NCBI GenBank assembly: GCA_963713805.1
Contig: CAVQNF010000039.1
Location: 310,001-374,000 of the forward strand
Source: GAS188 sp963713805
GTDB taxonomy: Bacteria > Pseudomonadota > Alphaproteobacteria > Rhizobiales > Beijerinckiaceae
Direction: 5' to 3'
DNA: 64,000 nt
Shown: piece by piece, positions 9,078 through 18,466 of the stretch
Layout: every line of letters begins with the position of its first letter
How positions within the stretch are numbered: position 1 is the first letter of the stretch
The notes under the pieces: model-generated
Told to the model about the DNA's origin: nothing
What the model saw: the letters and a program-made list of their open reading frames with translations, nothing else
The model's database searches: none
Program-made: the position numbers and the translations under genes

Positions 9078-9952
9078 TTCTCGGCTCCCGCTTGGGTGCC
9101 GAGCGCTTTGAGCTGTGCATTTTCGCTGTGCGGCCGGACGCTCACCGCATCGATGGCCAACATGCCGAACAGGGTGCGCACCGAGATCTTCACCGGCACC
9201 AGCAGCAGCGTTCCGCCGACGGGCGCAAGCGAGACTTCCATCTCGCGGTTCTCGGCCATGAAGGCTGTCGAGCGCAGCGACGTGCGATGGCCGGCGATCG
9301 GCGTGTAGCGCGCCGAGCAGACGAGCGCGGGGCCGGAATAGCCCGGGAAAGCGGCATTGCCCATGCGCGCATAGCTCAACATCACGTCGAAACGCGCCAC
9401 GCCATCGAAGACGGCGAGCTTGCGGTCGCAGCCCGCGGGATCGAGCGGCTTGTCCGGGCGCGGCGTCGGCATGACCAGCGCGCTGATCGGGTCCAGCACA
9501 TCGATCTTGTTGGCCTCGGTCACCGGCACCCGATCGTCGAAGACATCGACAGGGGGTTTCACTTCGAGCGCGGCGACCGTCCCTCCCTGGAGTGCCATGC
9601 GCACGGTGCGCGAGGCACGTCCATTCGTGGTGGTGATGGCGTAGGAGAACGGCGTCGGCCGCGCGCCGATGATCGAGCCCGCGGACACCGCCGCGCCGCG
9701 CGCTCCGGTGAGCAGGCCGGCGATGCCCGAGAGCCGCATGGCGAGGCTTGCATGGTAGTTCGTGGGGGTGCTCGCGAGCAAAAGCGTCGCATCGCCCACC
9801 GAAAGCCCGGCGAGCGTGATGGCGTAGGCGGCACTGAGGCCGTCCGCCCGCGCTTCGGCCCGAGGCGCGGCGAGTATCGCTCCTGCCGCAATGAGGGCGA
9901 TGAAACGACCACGCATGCGAAATCCGTCGGCGAATCTTGACGTGCCTTTCAT
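9074..9952 (-). CDS. DUF3108 family periplasmic protein (first of a tandem pair)
   Basis: 292-aa exported paralogue of the next gene. Shared elements are a signal peptide ending near AEARADG, AAYAITLAGLSVGDATL, IDVLDPISALV, CDRKLAVFDGVARFDVMLSY and ALVCSARYTPIAGH. The start at 9952 has a GGTGAG ribosome-binding site; an internal ATG at 9916 would begin directly at the signal peptide and is the alternative. Divergent from rpmB, with a shared intergenic promoter region of about 130 bp. The molecular role is not known. Confidence 0.8.
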   Translation of the reverse strand: MKGTSRFADGFRMRGRFIALIAAGAILAAPRAEARADGLSAAYAITLAGLSVGDATLLLASTPTNYHASLAMRLSGIAGLLTGARGAAVSAGSIIGARPTPFSYAITTTNGRASRTVRMALQGGTVAALEVKPPVDVFDDRVPVTEANKIDVLDPISALVMPTPRPDKPLDPAGCDRKLAVFDGVARFDVMLSYARMGNAAFPGYSGPALVCSARYTPIAGHRTSLRSTAFMAENREMEVSLAPVGGTLLLVPVKISVRTLFGMLAIDAVSVRPHSENAQLKALGTQAGAEK

Positions 9953-10086
9953 CTCTCACCTATACACCACGCCCGAAGAGGTCATTCACAATTTACGGTG
10001 AGGCATCGATCGGTCGCGGCGATTCGCCCGCGGCCCGGCTCCTGAGCGGCGATGCCCGTCGATTTTGTCCGAAGAAAGGAACCGCC

Positions 10087-10374
10087 ATGTCTCGCCGTTG
10101 CGAGCTGACCGGAAAGGCCGTGTTGGGCGGCCATCTCGTGAGTCACTCGAATCGTAAGACGAAACGCGTCTTTCGACCGAATCTCTGCGCCGTCACCCTG
10201 CAATCGGAAGTGCTCGAACGTTCGGTCCGGCTGCGCGTCTGCGCGAACGCGTTGCGCTCGGTCGAGCATCGCGGCGGCCTCGACGCTTTCCTGGCCAAGG
10301 CTTCCGAGGCCGAGCTTTCCTCGAATGCCCGTGCCCTGAAGCGCGAGATCGCGAAGAAGACGGCTCAGGCCTGA
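10087..10374 (+). CDS. rpmB: 50S ribosomal protein L28
   Basis: 95-aa large-subunit ribosomal protein. The start MSRRCELTGKAVLGGHLVSHSNRKTKR followed by FRPNL is the L28 signature, and the C-terminal extension (LKREIAKK) is typical of alphaproteobacteria. The ATG at 10087 is preceded by AAAGGAA. It stands alone, divergent from the DUF3108 pair. Confidence 0.97.
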   Translation: MSRRCELTGKAVLGGHLVSHSNRKTKRVFRPNLCAVTLQSEVLERSVRLRVCANALRSVEHRGGLDAFLAKASEAELSSNARALKREIAKKTAQA

Positions 10375-10648
10375 GCGGACCCGCAAAGGTTCGGGCGGTT
10401 CTCTCTCGCTCTCGGCCGGTTCGCCGTGAGCGCGGCATTGAATGGCTTAGCGCGCGCGCATTCAGCCGCTATTCAGCCCCAATGCGTCATTAGGGTTCTC
10501 GAGGTGATCGAGCTTCCGGCGTGAGCCTGCGGCTCGAATCGGTGAGCTTAGGCCAAGCGGTGAGCCGCGTGCGCCTGTGCTGGCTCGTAGCGCGCGGCGT
10601 CGAGTTCGTTTTGTCGTCGCGCCGATTGGTCGAAATTGAGGGAAACTC

Positions 10649-10993
10649 ATGAGAACCTTGGCAACCACTCTCGTCGCGGCAGGTGCGCTCGGCGTCGCGT
10701 CCCTCGCATCGACCGCGCCGGCTCAGGCGCAATATTGGCACCATTGCTGGAACTGCGGCGGGGCCGTCGCTGCCGGTGTCGTCGGCGGCACATTGCTCGG
10801 TCTCGGCGTCGGCTCGGCGCTTGCGGCACCTCCCTATCAAGGGCCCGGCACGCTCGCCCCCTATCAGCCCTATCCGCCGGCGGCCTATTACGCCGGTCCG
10901 CCCCCGGTGGCTTATGCATGCCATTACGAGCGGGTGCGCGACTACGACGCCTACGGCAATCCAATTATCGTGCGCCAGCGCGTCTGCGACTGA
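10649..10993 (+). CDS. Small secreted Gly/Pro/Tyr-rich protein
   Basis: 114-aa protein with a clear signal peptide (MRTLATTLVAAGALGVASLAS, cleavage after AQAQ). The short mature part has a glycine-rich hydrophobic segment (AAGVVGGTLLGLGVGSAL), a Pro/Tyr-rich stretch, and a C-terminal cysteine motif ending RQRVCD. Small envelope proteins of this build are common in Hyphomicrobiales and have no assigned function. A GAGGGAAA ribosome-binding site precedes the ATG, and a terminator hairpin follows the gene. Confidence 0.75.
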   Translation: MRTLATTLVAAGALGVASLASTAPAQAQYWHHCWNCGGAVAAGVVGGTLLGLGVGSALAAPPYQGPGTLAPYQPYPPAAYYAGPPPVAYACHYERVRDYDAYGNPIIVRQRVCD

Positions 10994-11018
10994 TCTCGAG
11001 ACGAGACTGAATGCGGCA

Positions 11019-11045
11019 AGGGGCGGCCCGGGGCCGCCCTTTATC
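11019..11045 (+). terminator. Likely terminator of the small secreted protein gene
   Basis: Perfect inverted repeat GGGCGGCCC/GGGCCGCCC (11021-11029 and 11031-11039) followed by TTTAT, 25 nt after the stop. The realistic fold is a 7-bp stem with a 5-nt loop. The T-run is short. Confidence 0.6.
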
Positions 11046-11116
11046 GTTTGCGCCATGACGCTATGTTCGCGGGGGCCGACACGCATGCATCACGAGAGAT
11101 CCCGTCAGAGGCGCGC

Positions 11117-11931
11117 ATGACCATCTCCAATTCGGCGGGTCCGGTATTGTGGAGCGTCGACGAGCGCGGTGTCGCCAGCGTCGTCCTCAACCGGCCGGAG
11201 GTGAACAACGCCTATGACGGCGACCTCGTCGACGGCTTGCTGCGCGCCACCGATGCGCTTCAGGACTTCGCCGGCCTCCGGGTGATCGTCATCAGAGGCA
11301 ACGGCCGGCATTTCCAGGCGGGCGCCGATCTCAAATGGATCGACGCCGTCGCGAAATCATCCGCGCCGAGAATATCAGCGCCTCGCGGGCGACCGCCGAA
11401 GCGGTGAGGCGGCTCGATCTTTCGCCGGTCCCGACGCTTGCGCTCGTCCAGGGCGGCTGCTTCGGCGGGGGAACCGGCATCGTCGCCGCCTGCGACGTGG
11501 TGATCGCCGCGGACAATGCCTTGTTCTCGATCTCCGAGGTCAGATGGGGCTTGACCGCCGCGATCATCATTCCGCAGCTCCTCGACGGGATCGGTCTTCG
11601 CCAGTTGCGACGCTATGCGCTGACGGGCGAGCGCTTCGGGGCCGAGGAAGCCCGGCGTATCGGCCTCGTCCATGAGGTGGTTCCGCTAGCCGATCTCGAA
11701 TCGGCCTGCGCGCGAATGATCGGCCATCTCCTGGAGAACGGTCCGGCCGCGGTCGCCGAGACCAAGGCGCTGGCGCTCGAGCTCGCGGGTGCGAAGATCG
11801 ACCAGGCGACATTCGACCGGCTGGTCGAATCCCATGCCGCCAAGCGCCAATCGAAGGAAGCCGCCGAAGGCCTCGCCTCCTTCGCCGAGAAGCGTTCCGC
11901 GCGTTGGGGCGAGCCGGCTAAGGCGAAGTAG
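11117..11931 (+). CDS. Enoyl-CoA hydratase/isomerase family protein, one frameshift
   Basis: Crotonase-fold enzyme acting on acyl-CoA. Visible elements are the N-terminal VASVVLNRPEVNNAYD, the oxyanion-hole region HFQAGADLKWI, then, in another frame, VQGGCFGGGTGIVAACDVVIAA, VRWGLTAAIIIP and ALTGERFGAEEARRIGLVHEV. The break lies near 11345-11375, just after LKWIDAV. The repaired length is about 271 aa, normal. The GGGTG oxyanion loop and sequence type resemble methylglutaconyl-CoA hydratase-like members, but the substrate cannot be fixed from sequence. It stands alone between the secreted protein and the accessory patch. Confidence 0.82.
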
Positions 11932-11964
11932 GCGTTAATCCACCACTCCCAAAGGCTGTCAAAC

Positions 11965-12180
11965 GTGGCGGTGGACCGAGCACCACTTGTCTACGGCAGA
12001 TCCGAGACATTGGAAATTGAGAGCCGGCATTGGTCGCATGGACAAGACATTGTGCATGACGCCCCTGATGGCGGCCGGCTTGACCGACTTATCATGTCGA
12101 TGGAGGATATTGCCGAGTTGGTCGAGGCCGCCGCGCCCGAACCGGAGAAGGGTGGTTCGCTCAAAAAGAGTGCCTACTGA
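11965..12180 (+). CDS. Unrecognised small open frame or gene remnant (71 aa)
   Basis: The peptide (RAPLVYGRSETLEIESRHW, DGGRLDRLIMSMEDIAELVEAA, then Lys-rich to SAY) looks protein-like and is acidic with a basic tail, but I do not recognise the family. It lies at the start of the less GC-rich accessory patch, next to a NYN gene and an IS element, so it may be the surviving end of a mobile-element gene. No convincing ribosome-binding site is seen. Low confidence that it is expressed. Confidence 0.3.
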   Translation: MAVDRAPLVYGRSETLEIESRHWSHGQDIVHDAPDGGRLDRLIMSMEDIAELVEAAAPEPEKGGSLKKSAY

Positions 12181-12231
12181 CAAAATACCTTGAAAATCAC
12201 CCAAAATCCCGCTACATATTTCTCGAACCCA

Positions 12232-12286
12232 CCTGCAGCATGCTGTAGGCTCAAAAGCCGCGGAGGAGAAATCCTACGTGGCTTTT
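12232..12286 (+). promoter_or_regulatory. Structured 5' leader of the NYN nuclease gene (two adjacent hairpins)
   Basis: First hairpin: 12232-12249, an 18-nt self-complementary element with one G-U pair. Second hairpin: 12253-12262 pairs with 12277-12286 (10 bp, one G-U), then a G/A mismatch, then a further 4-bp stem (12264-12267 with 12272-12275) closed by a GAAA tetraloop. The second hairpin ends 8 nt before the G-rich ribosome-binding site of the NYN gene (ATG 12304). Position and GNRA cap point to an RNA-level control element; there is no clean terminator T-run. Function is inferred. Confidence 0.55.
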
Positions 12287-12303
12287 GCTTTTGGGGGGAT
12301 TGA

Positions 12304-12981
12304 ATGCGCACGTTCGTCTATGTGGACGGCTTCAATCTCTACAATCGGCGTTTGAAACATAAGCCGGATTTCAAATGGCTCGATCTCAAGCGTTTAGCCG
12401 AGCTGGCTCTCGGGACGCCCTATTCGATCGCCAGGGTCAATTTTTACACGGCGCGCATATCTGGAAGGATTGACCCAGGCGCGCCTGCACGTCAGAGCGT
12501 ATACCTCAATGCATTGAGAACTATCCCGGAAGTAGCCATCCATTATGGGAAGTTTCTCTACTCCGATCGATGGGCGGCCCCCGCCCTCCCGCCACAGGCA
12601 AAGCCACAAGGGTATGTTTGGCCCAGCGTGCTACCAGAACTGATCCTCGTGCAAAAGGCTGAGGAGAAAGGCAGCGACGTCAATCTCGGGTGTCATCTCG
12701 TGAGGGACGCTATCAAGAATGCTTTCGAGGTAGCGGTCGTCATCACAAACGATACCGATTTGGTCGAGCCAATACGGATCGCAGTGCGCGAGGCCGGCAA
12801 AATAGTCGGGCTCCTTTCTCCCATCAAAAATCAAAAAGTGGCCGGCAAATGGACGGCGGCAAGCCCCACATTGAAAAACGCGGCCTCGTTCACTCGTTAC
12901 ATTCACGACAACCATTTGAGAGAGGCGCAGTTATCGCGTTCTCTCGCTGGCAACACCATCGTTCGTCCCGAAAGTTGGTGA
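12304..12981 (+). CDS. NYN domain (PIN-like) ribonuclease family protein
   Basis: 225-aa single-domain protein of the LabA/NYN family, a PIN-like fold with metal-dependent RNase activity in characterised members. The acidic site is visible: D8 in YVDGFNLY, D125 in EEKGSDVNL, D135, and D150/D152 in ITNDTDL. The basic C-terminal tail lacks further recognisable domains. It lies in a patch richer in A/T than the surrounding genes, between a possible gene remnant and an IS701-like element. Its own leader carries a GAAA-capped hairpin just ahead of the ribosome-binding site (GGGGGGA). Neighbours give no target; roles such as RNA decay or stress/defence are inference only. Confidence 0.88.
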   Translation: MRTFVYVDGFNLYNRRLKHKPDFKWLDLKRLAELALGTPYSIARVNFYTARISGRIDPGAPARQSVYLNALRTIPEVAIHYGKFLYSDRWAAPALPPQAKPQGYVWPSVLPELILVQKAEEKGSDVNLGCHLVRDAIKNAFEVAVVITNDTDLVEPIRIAVREAGKIVGLLSPIKNQKVAGKWTAASPTLKNAASFTRYIHDNHLREAQLSRSLAGNTIVRPESW

Positions 12982-12984
12982 GTT

Positions 12985-14520
12985 TCAAAACTGAGACACT
13001 CCTACTGCGTCATAAGCGTTTGTGATATCGCATGGTCGAGTGAGAGGACTGGCAACAGGGACATCGTGTGAGTGTTCTGGCGAGAGTGACGGCAAGCCTG
13101 CGCCTGATTGTGGCGATGGAGTTTGCGACGTGACGTTCCGGACGGATCGGGGGAGCCGCGGGGTCGCGGACGATCGGATAGGCGAGACGTTTTGCGGTAC
13201 CCGGCGGCTGAGGGGGGAATGGCCGCTCTCTCGCGGATCAGGAATCCATAAGCGGCGATGCACAGCGTCGCATGATGGTGGAAGCCGATCCAGCCGCGGC
13301 CTTCATAATGGGCGAGGCCGAGTTCCGACTTGAGCTCTTCGTAGTCCCGCTCGATGTGCCAGCGCAATTTGACGGTATCGACGAGAGTGGCCAGAGGTGT
13401 GTCTTCGGGCAGGGTCGACAGCCAGTATTTTGCCGGCTCCGCTTCACCCTCGGGCCATTCAATGAGAAGCCATTCGAAGGGATGAGGCGTGCTGCGGTTC
13501 CAATCATGCGAGGCGGGCCGCACGCGCACGGCGGCAAAGCGCGAGGTCAGCGGCGCATTCGATCCTTCCCGCCAGATCACGCTGGTCCAGGCGTTGGCCG
13601 GCAAGCCGATCGCCAATTGCTTGGCCGAGACGGGCCGATGATCTTTGTCGCGCCGCAGGCGAGACGGATGCCGGCCACGCCCACTCCACTCCTTCGCAGG
13701 CAGAGGCTCGATACCCGGCGGCCAGACGCTCACATTCGACTGAACGCCGACCGCGTAGACCAATCCGGCAGCGGTGAGCCCGGCGCGGAACTCGGCCTTG
13801 TAGCCATAGGCGGGATCGGCCAGGACGATGCCCCGTGGCACGCCGGCCGCAAGGGCAGCATGGAGCTGATCGAGGGCGATCTCGGGTTTGCTCTGGAACC
13901 TCACAGGCTCGGGCACATGAGCCTTCTTGCGCCGCGCCGCGTCGCTCGCCCAGTCTTCCGGCAGATACAGCCGATAAGCGATCGGCAGGCTCGCAGCATG
14001 ATTGGCAACCGACAGCGTCACCGCCACCTGGCAATTGTCCGTCTTGCCGAGCCGCCCGCAATATTGACGAGCCACGCCAACCGAATGAACCCCCTTCTTG
14101 GCAAAGCCCGTGTCATCGATAATCCACGCCTCGATCGGGCCATGGCTCACGATCGCCGGCATGACCAGCTCGCGCACCTTGCCCAATACCGCTTCGTCCG
14201 ACCACGGAGCCTGACCCACAAAATGCAGAAGAGACTGGTGCTCGGCCGAGACCCGCGAGGGCGCCATCATGGCGGCCATCGGCTCGACACTCTTGCGCTC
14301 GCCGGGCAGCAGCAAGCCCGTGCAATAATCCCGCAAAGGCAAAGCTCGATCCGCATGCCCAATCACCACGCGCAGCGATTCGACATACGCCACAAAACGC
14401 GCTTGGCTCCCCTTGTCATCCTGATCCATCAGCGTCGTCCCAAGTTCGATAAGCCGAATCATCAACCTACCAGACAACGATCCGCAGCGAATCAACCAAT
14501 TTTCATCAACTCAGTAGTGG
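12985..14520 (-). mobile_element. IS701-like insertion sequence (ends approximate)
   Basis: A transposase gene fills almost the whole element. Imperfect inverted sequence (CTACTG.GT motif near 13000 and its complement near 14510) may mark the ends, but I could not fix the terminal repeats or a target duplication by eye. It follows the NYN gene almost at once and probably arrived with or within the accessory patch. Confidence 0.65.
13010..14429 (-). CDS. IS701-family transposase, frameshift near the C-terminus
   Basis: DDE transposase. The catalytic region is clear: WIIDDTGFAKKGVHSVGVARQYCG with the first Asp, LADPAYGY with the second Asp, and the RWHIERDYEELKSELGLAHYEGR stretch carrying the Glu. 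The expected family tail (IRPERHVANS, then a Cys-containing end) is present but in another frame, so a one-base shift near 13200-13225, beside a run of six G on the plus strand, is needed. The stop is then at 13010. The start at 14429 (MDQDDKGS) is chosen by family similarity; an in-frame upstream extension exists. Whether the copy is active is unknown. Confidence 0.85.
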
Positions 14521-14862
14521 TAGTCATCATCTAATGACTCAACTCGATCGAGAAAATATGACTTCAAAGCCCGGCCACCGATTCGGGCGCGATCCGTTCG
14601 ATCGATGTTCCCCTCTTGCGGCGGGACCACCCTCATGCTGAGATCGCCGCCATGAGAAAAATGCGCGGGGGCCCCCCCTCGGAGACCTCGCGGCGTGGCA
14701 CATCGCCCGATCAATCCAGCCGGATGATGCCGGACGCACATGATTTCGCCCAAGCACGATCCCGAAAAGGCGCCAAGTTTCGGATAAGATCCTGCATCGA
14801 AGCCACGGGATAGACGTGTCGCCCCGATTCTATCTCGACGCATCCCGCTCAGGAACGCGCCG
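14430..14862. other. Gene-free region between the IS element and the helicase
   Basis: Contains the presumed IS right end, a degenerate 42-nt palindromic repeat (separate entry) and, presumably, the helicase promoter. Open frames in it are antisense shadows or lack family-like sequence. No RNA gene was recognised. Confidence 0.5.
14754..14795. repeat. Degenerate copy of a GATCATGC-type dispersed palindrome
   Basis: The sequence pairs GATCCCGAAAAGG with CGGATAAGATC around a short centre. It is a decayed version of a palindrome of about 45 nt that is abundant in intergenic regions of Hyphomicrobiales. A better copy is at 18363 and another decayed one at 55696. Confidence 0.55.
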
Positions 14863-17800
14863 ATGACGATGATCTTCAAGCGCTTCGCGCGCGCCGACCG
14901 GGCGAAGGGCGTAACCGCGGTTCTTGGCCCCACCAACACCGGCAAGACCCATCTCGCGATCGAGCGGATGCTGGCGCATGGCGGAGGCGTGATCGGCCTG
15001 CCGCTGCGGCTGCTTGCCCGCGAGGTCTACGGCCGCGTGGTCGAGAAGGCGGGGCAAGATGCCGTCGCGCTCGTGACCGGCGAAGAGAAGATCAAGCCGG
15101 AGAACCCTCGCTTCTGGGTCGCCACGGTCGAAGCGATGCCGCGCGACGTCGAGGTCCCTTTCGTCGCCATCGACGAGATCCAGCTCGCGGCCGATCTCGA
15201 TCGCGGCCATGTCTTCACCGACCGGCTGCTGCATGCGCGTGGCACGCAGGAGACGCTGATCATCGGCTCCTCGGTGGCGCGCCCCCTGGTCGAGAGGCTC
15301 TTGTCGGGCGTCAACATCGTCACCCGTCCGCGGCTCTCGAAGCTCACCTTCGCGGGCGAGAAGAAGATCACGCGTCTGCCGCCGCGTTCGGCTGTCGTCG
15401 CTTTTTCGGCCGAGGAGGTCTACGCCATCGCCGAGCTTGTTCGACGACAGAAGGGCGGTGCCGCCGTCGTGCTCGGCGCTCTGTCGCCACGCACCCGCAA
15501 TGCGCAAGTCGAGCTGTTCCAGGCAGGCGATGTCGACTACATCGTCGCCACCGACGCGATCGGGATGGGGCTCAATCTCGATGTCGATCACGTCGCCTTC
15601 GCGGCCGATCGCAAATTCGACGGTCATCGCCATCGCCGCCTGACGCCGGCCGAGATGGGGCAAGTCGCCGGCCGCGCCGGCCGCTATCTTCGCGACGGCA
15701 GCTTCGGCTCGTCGGGACGCTGCCCGGCCTTCGAGCCCGATCTCGTCGAGGCGCTCGAAAATCACCGATTCGACGCGCTCGAATGGTTTCAATGGCGCAA
15801 TAGCGACCTCGATTTCTCTTCGCTCGACGCGCTTCAGGCGAGCCTTGCGATGATGCCGCCGGAACAGGGCCTTGCGCGTGCGCCCGCGGCCGATGACGTG
15901 ATCGCGCTCGAGATCGCGGCGAGGGACAAGGGCGTGCGCGAGCGCGCCACATCGCGCGCCGAGATCGAGCGCCTCTGGCAGGTTTGCCAATTGCCCGATT
16001 ATCGCAAGGTCGCCGCGCATGCCCATAGCGAGATGGTGGTGACGCTGTTCGGATTCCTTGCCGGCGGCGGGCGCGTGCCCGACGATTGGCTGAAGCGCCA
16101 GATCGCCACGGTCGACCGCACGGACGGCGACATCGACACGCTCTCGGCGCGCATCGCGCAGGTGCGCACCTGGACCTTCGCCGCCAATCGGCCCGATTGG
16201 CTCATCGACCCGGAGCATTGGCAGGGCGAGACGCGTCGGGTAGAGGACAGTCTGTCGGATGCCTTGCACGAAAAGCTCGCGCAACGCTTCGTCGATCGAC
16301 GGACGAGCGTGTTGATGCGCCGCCTGAAAGAGAACGCGATGCTGGAAGCCGAAATCACCGCGTCGGGCGACGTGCTCGTCGAGGGCCATGATGCGGGGCG
16401 CCTGCAGGGCTTCCGCTTCACCTTGTCGCCGGAGGCGAGCGGACCGGACGCCAAGGCGCTGCGTGCCGCGGCCCTGAAGGCGCTGTCTCCCGAGTTCGAG
16501 ACACGGGCCGCGCGCTTCTCGGAAGCGAAGGACGACGCCATCGTGCTCGCGAGTGACGGCGCGGTGCGCTGGCGCGGCGAGGTCGTCGGCAAGCTCGTCG
16601 CGGGCGACAGCGTGCTCAAGCCGCGCGTCACCATGCTCGCCGACGAGCATATCTCCTCGCCGGCGCGCGAGAAGATCGAGAAGAGGCTCACGCTCTGGAT
16701 CGGGGCGCGTGTCGAGAAGCTGCTCGGGCCGCTGTTCGCCCTGGAGAATCCGCCCGAGCTCACTGGTGTCGCCCGTGGCATCGCTTATCAGGCAAGCGAA
16801 GCGCTCGGCGTGCTCGACCGCGCCCGCGTCGCCCAGGACATGAAATCGCTCGACCAGGAAAGCCGCGCCAAGCTGCGGGCGCTCGGCCTTCGCTTCGGCG
16901 CCTATCATATCTACCTCCCCGCCTTGCTGAAGCCAGCGCCGCGCGCGCTCGCGACCCAGCTTTACGCGCTCAAGCACGGGGGCGCGGACATCGTCGGTCT
17001 CGACGCGATCATGCAGTTCGCCTCTTCGGGCCGCACGTCCTTTCCGGCCGATCCGGAAGCCGCGAAAGCGCTCTATCGCGTGGCCGGGTTCAGGCTTTGC
17101 GGCAGGCGCGCGGTTCGCGTGGACATCCTCGAACGGCTCGCCGATCTGATCCGGCCGGCGGTGCAATACCGTCCGGGCCTCACGCAAGGCGCACCACCTG
17201 CCGGTACCGCGGATGGTGACGGCTTCGTCGTGACCGGGCAGATGACCTCGCTCGCGGGATGCGCCGGCGAGGACTTCTCGGCGATCCTGACCTCGCTCGG
17301 CTATGCGGCGACCAAGCGCGCCGGCCCGCCGATCACCGTGCCGCTCGCGCCACCGCCCGCGCCGAAAGCGCCGCATCCGGGTCCGGACGGAAGCTCGGTC
17401 GCGTCGGCACCCTCCGAGAATGCCCCCATGACCGCAACGGCCGCGGCTCCCGCGCCGAACGATGACGAGCCTTTCCTTCCGGGTATCGTGGAGGACGCTG
17501 ACGCCGCCCATGTCGTTGCCACGCTCCCGACCTCGCCAGCCGAGCTCGCCGCGATGCCGGCTGCCGAGACCTCGGCCGCCGAAAAGGTCTCGCAAGCGAG
17601 CCTCGATGCTCGACCTCTCGCGACCGATTTTACCGCGTCGAACCCTGCCACCTCCGAGTCCACCACCTCAAGTCCACCGCCTCCGAGTCCACCACCTCAG
17701 AGTCCACCGCCTCCGAGGCCAGCACCTCCGAGGCCGCCCCGGTCGAGCCCTCGAGCAGCGAGGCTCACGCCGGCGTCACGACGGCCGCTCTTCCAACGGA

Positions 17801-18347
17801 GCCCGCCGCCTCAGAGGCCACCGCCACCCGAACGGCCGCCATGGAGCCCGCTGCCACTGAAGCCGCAACCGATGAACCCGCGACGCAAGCCGAACCGGCG
17901 GCGGCCGAACCCGAGCTGATCGAAGTCTGGCGCCAGCAGCGATCGCCCCAACAGCGGCATCGCCCCCACGTCCAAGGGGAAGGCGCCGGTGACAAGCAGG
18001 AGCGGCGGCGGCGCGGCCCGGCAAGAGCGGGCGAGGCGCAAAATGCCGGTGCTGTCTCCGGGGCGGAGAGGGCGGCGGCGCCAGGTGCTTCGAGGGGCCG
18101 CGACGCCAGGCAACCCGAGCGTGATGCGAACCGCACCTCCGAAGGCGGGCGGCCGCATCGGCGCGACAAGCGCCAAGGGCGCCGGCCGGAACAGGGCGCC
18201 GAGGGCCAGAAGCGTGAGATGGAAAGGAGGCAGCATCACGCGACGCCGCGTCCGGACAAGCGCCCGCTGAAGGCGATCGATCCCGATAACCCCTTCGCCA
18301 AGCTCATGGCGCTCAAGGCCCAGATGGAGGAGGAAGGGCAGCGGTGA
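14863..18347 (+). CDS. Suv3-like superfamily-2 RNA/DNA helicase with a repetitive acidic tail, one frameshift
   Basis: Large ATP-dependent helicase of the alphaproteobacterial family related to mitochondrial SUV3. Walker A is GPTNTGKT (22-29), motif II DEIQ (104-107), motif VI QVAGRAGR (267-274). A long linker and C-terminal domains run to about residue 820, followed by an Ala/Pro/Ser/Glu-rich disordered tail and a basic end finishing DPDNPFAKLMALKAQMEE. The first frame ends at 17919, but the true tail lies in the next frame. A G is missing at about 17670, shown by comparison with the sister repeat unit at about 17690-17720, which keeps it. The conserved neighbour downstream is an S4-domain gene. 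Role in RNA turnover is inferred from the family. Confidence 0.88.
17653..17735 (+). repeat. In-gene tandem repeat encoding TSEST/ASEST units
   Basis: Imperfect 15-nt units (GAGTCCACCACCTCA and GAGTCCACCGCCTCC) alternate as a 30-nt pair inside the helicase tail, coding for Ser/Thr/Glu-rich pentapeptides in the correct frame. The first unit lacks one G relative to the second, which causes the frameshift in this gene. Confidence 0.8.
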
Positions 18348-18362
18348 GGGCCCGTGCGCTCC

Positions 18363-18407
18363 AGCATGATCCGCAAAAATGGGAATTATTTTTGCGATGA
18401 GATCATG
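18363..18407. repeat. 45-nt palindromic repeat (GCATGATC ... GATCATGC)
   Basis: The arms GCATGATC-CGCAAAAAT and ATTTTTGCG-GATCATGC pair almost perfectly around GGGAATT. This is the intergenic palindrome family widespread in Hyphomicrobiales. It lies 16 nt after the helicase stop and could act as a transcription or mRNA-end structure. Confidence 0.75.
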
Positions 18408-18466
18408 CGTCAAAACAAAGAGATAAAATGGTGGCGCCCATTCCACCTCAACGCGGCCCGCGCTGA

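Noticed and set aside
7524..9308. A 594-codon plus-strand open frame across the gene-free gap and the DUF3108 genes
   Set aside because: Composition is shadow-like (Arg/Gly/His-rich), and the minus strand carries a coherent exported protein with a signal peptide and a coupled paralogue.
14830..17595. A 921-codon open frame antisense to the helicase
   Set aside because: High GC content keeps antisense frames open; the translation is Arg/His/Gly-rich without family motifs, while the sense strand shows a complete helicase core.
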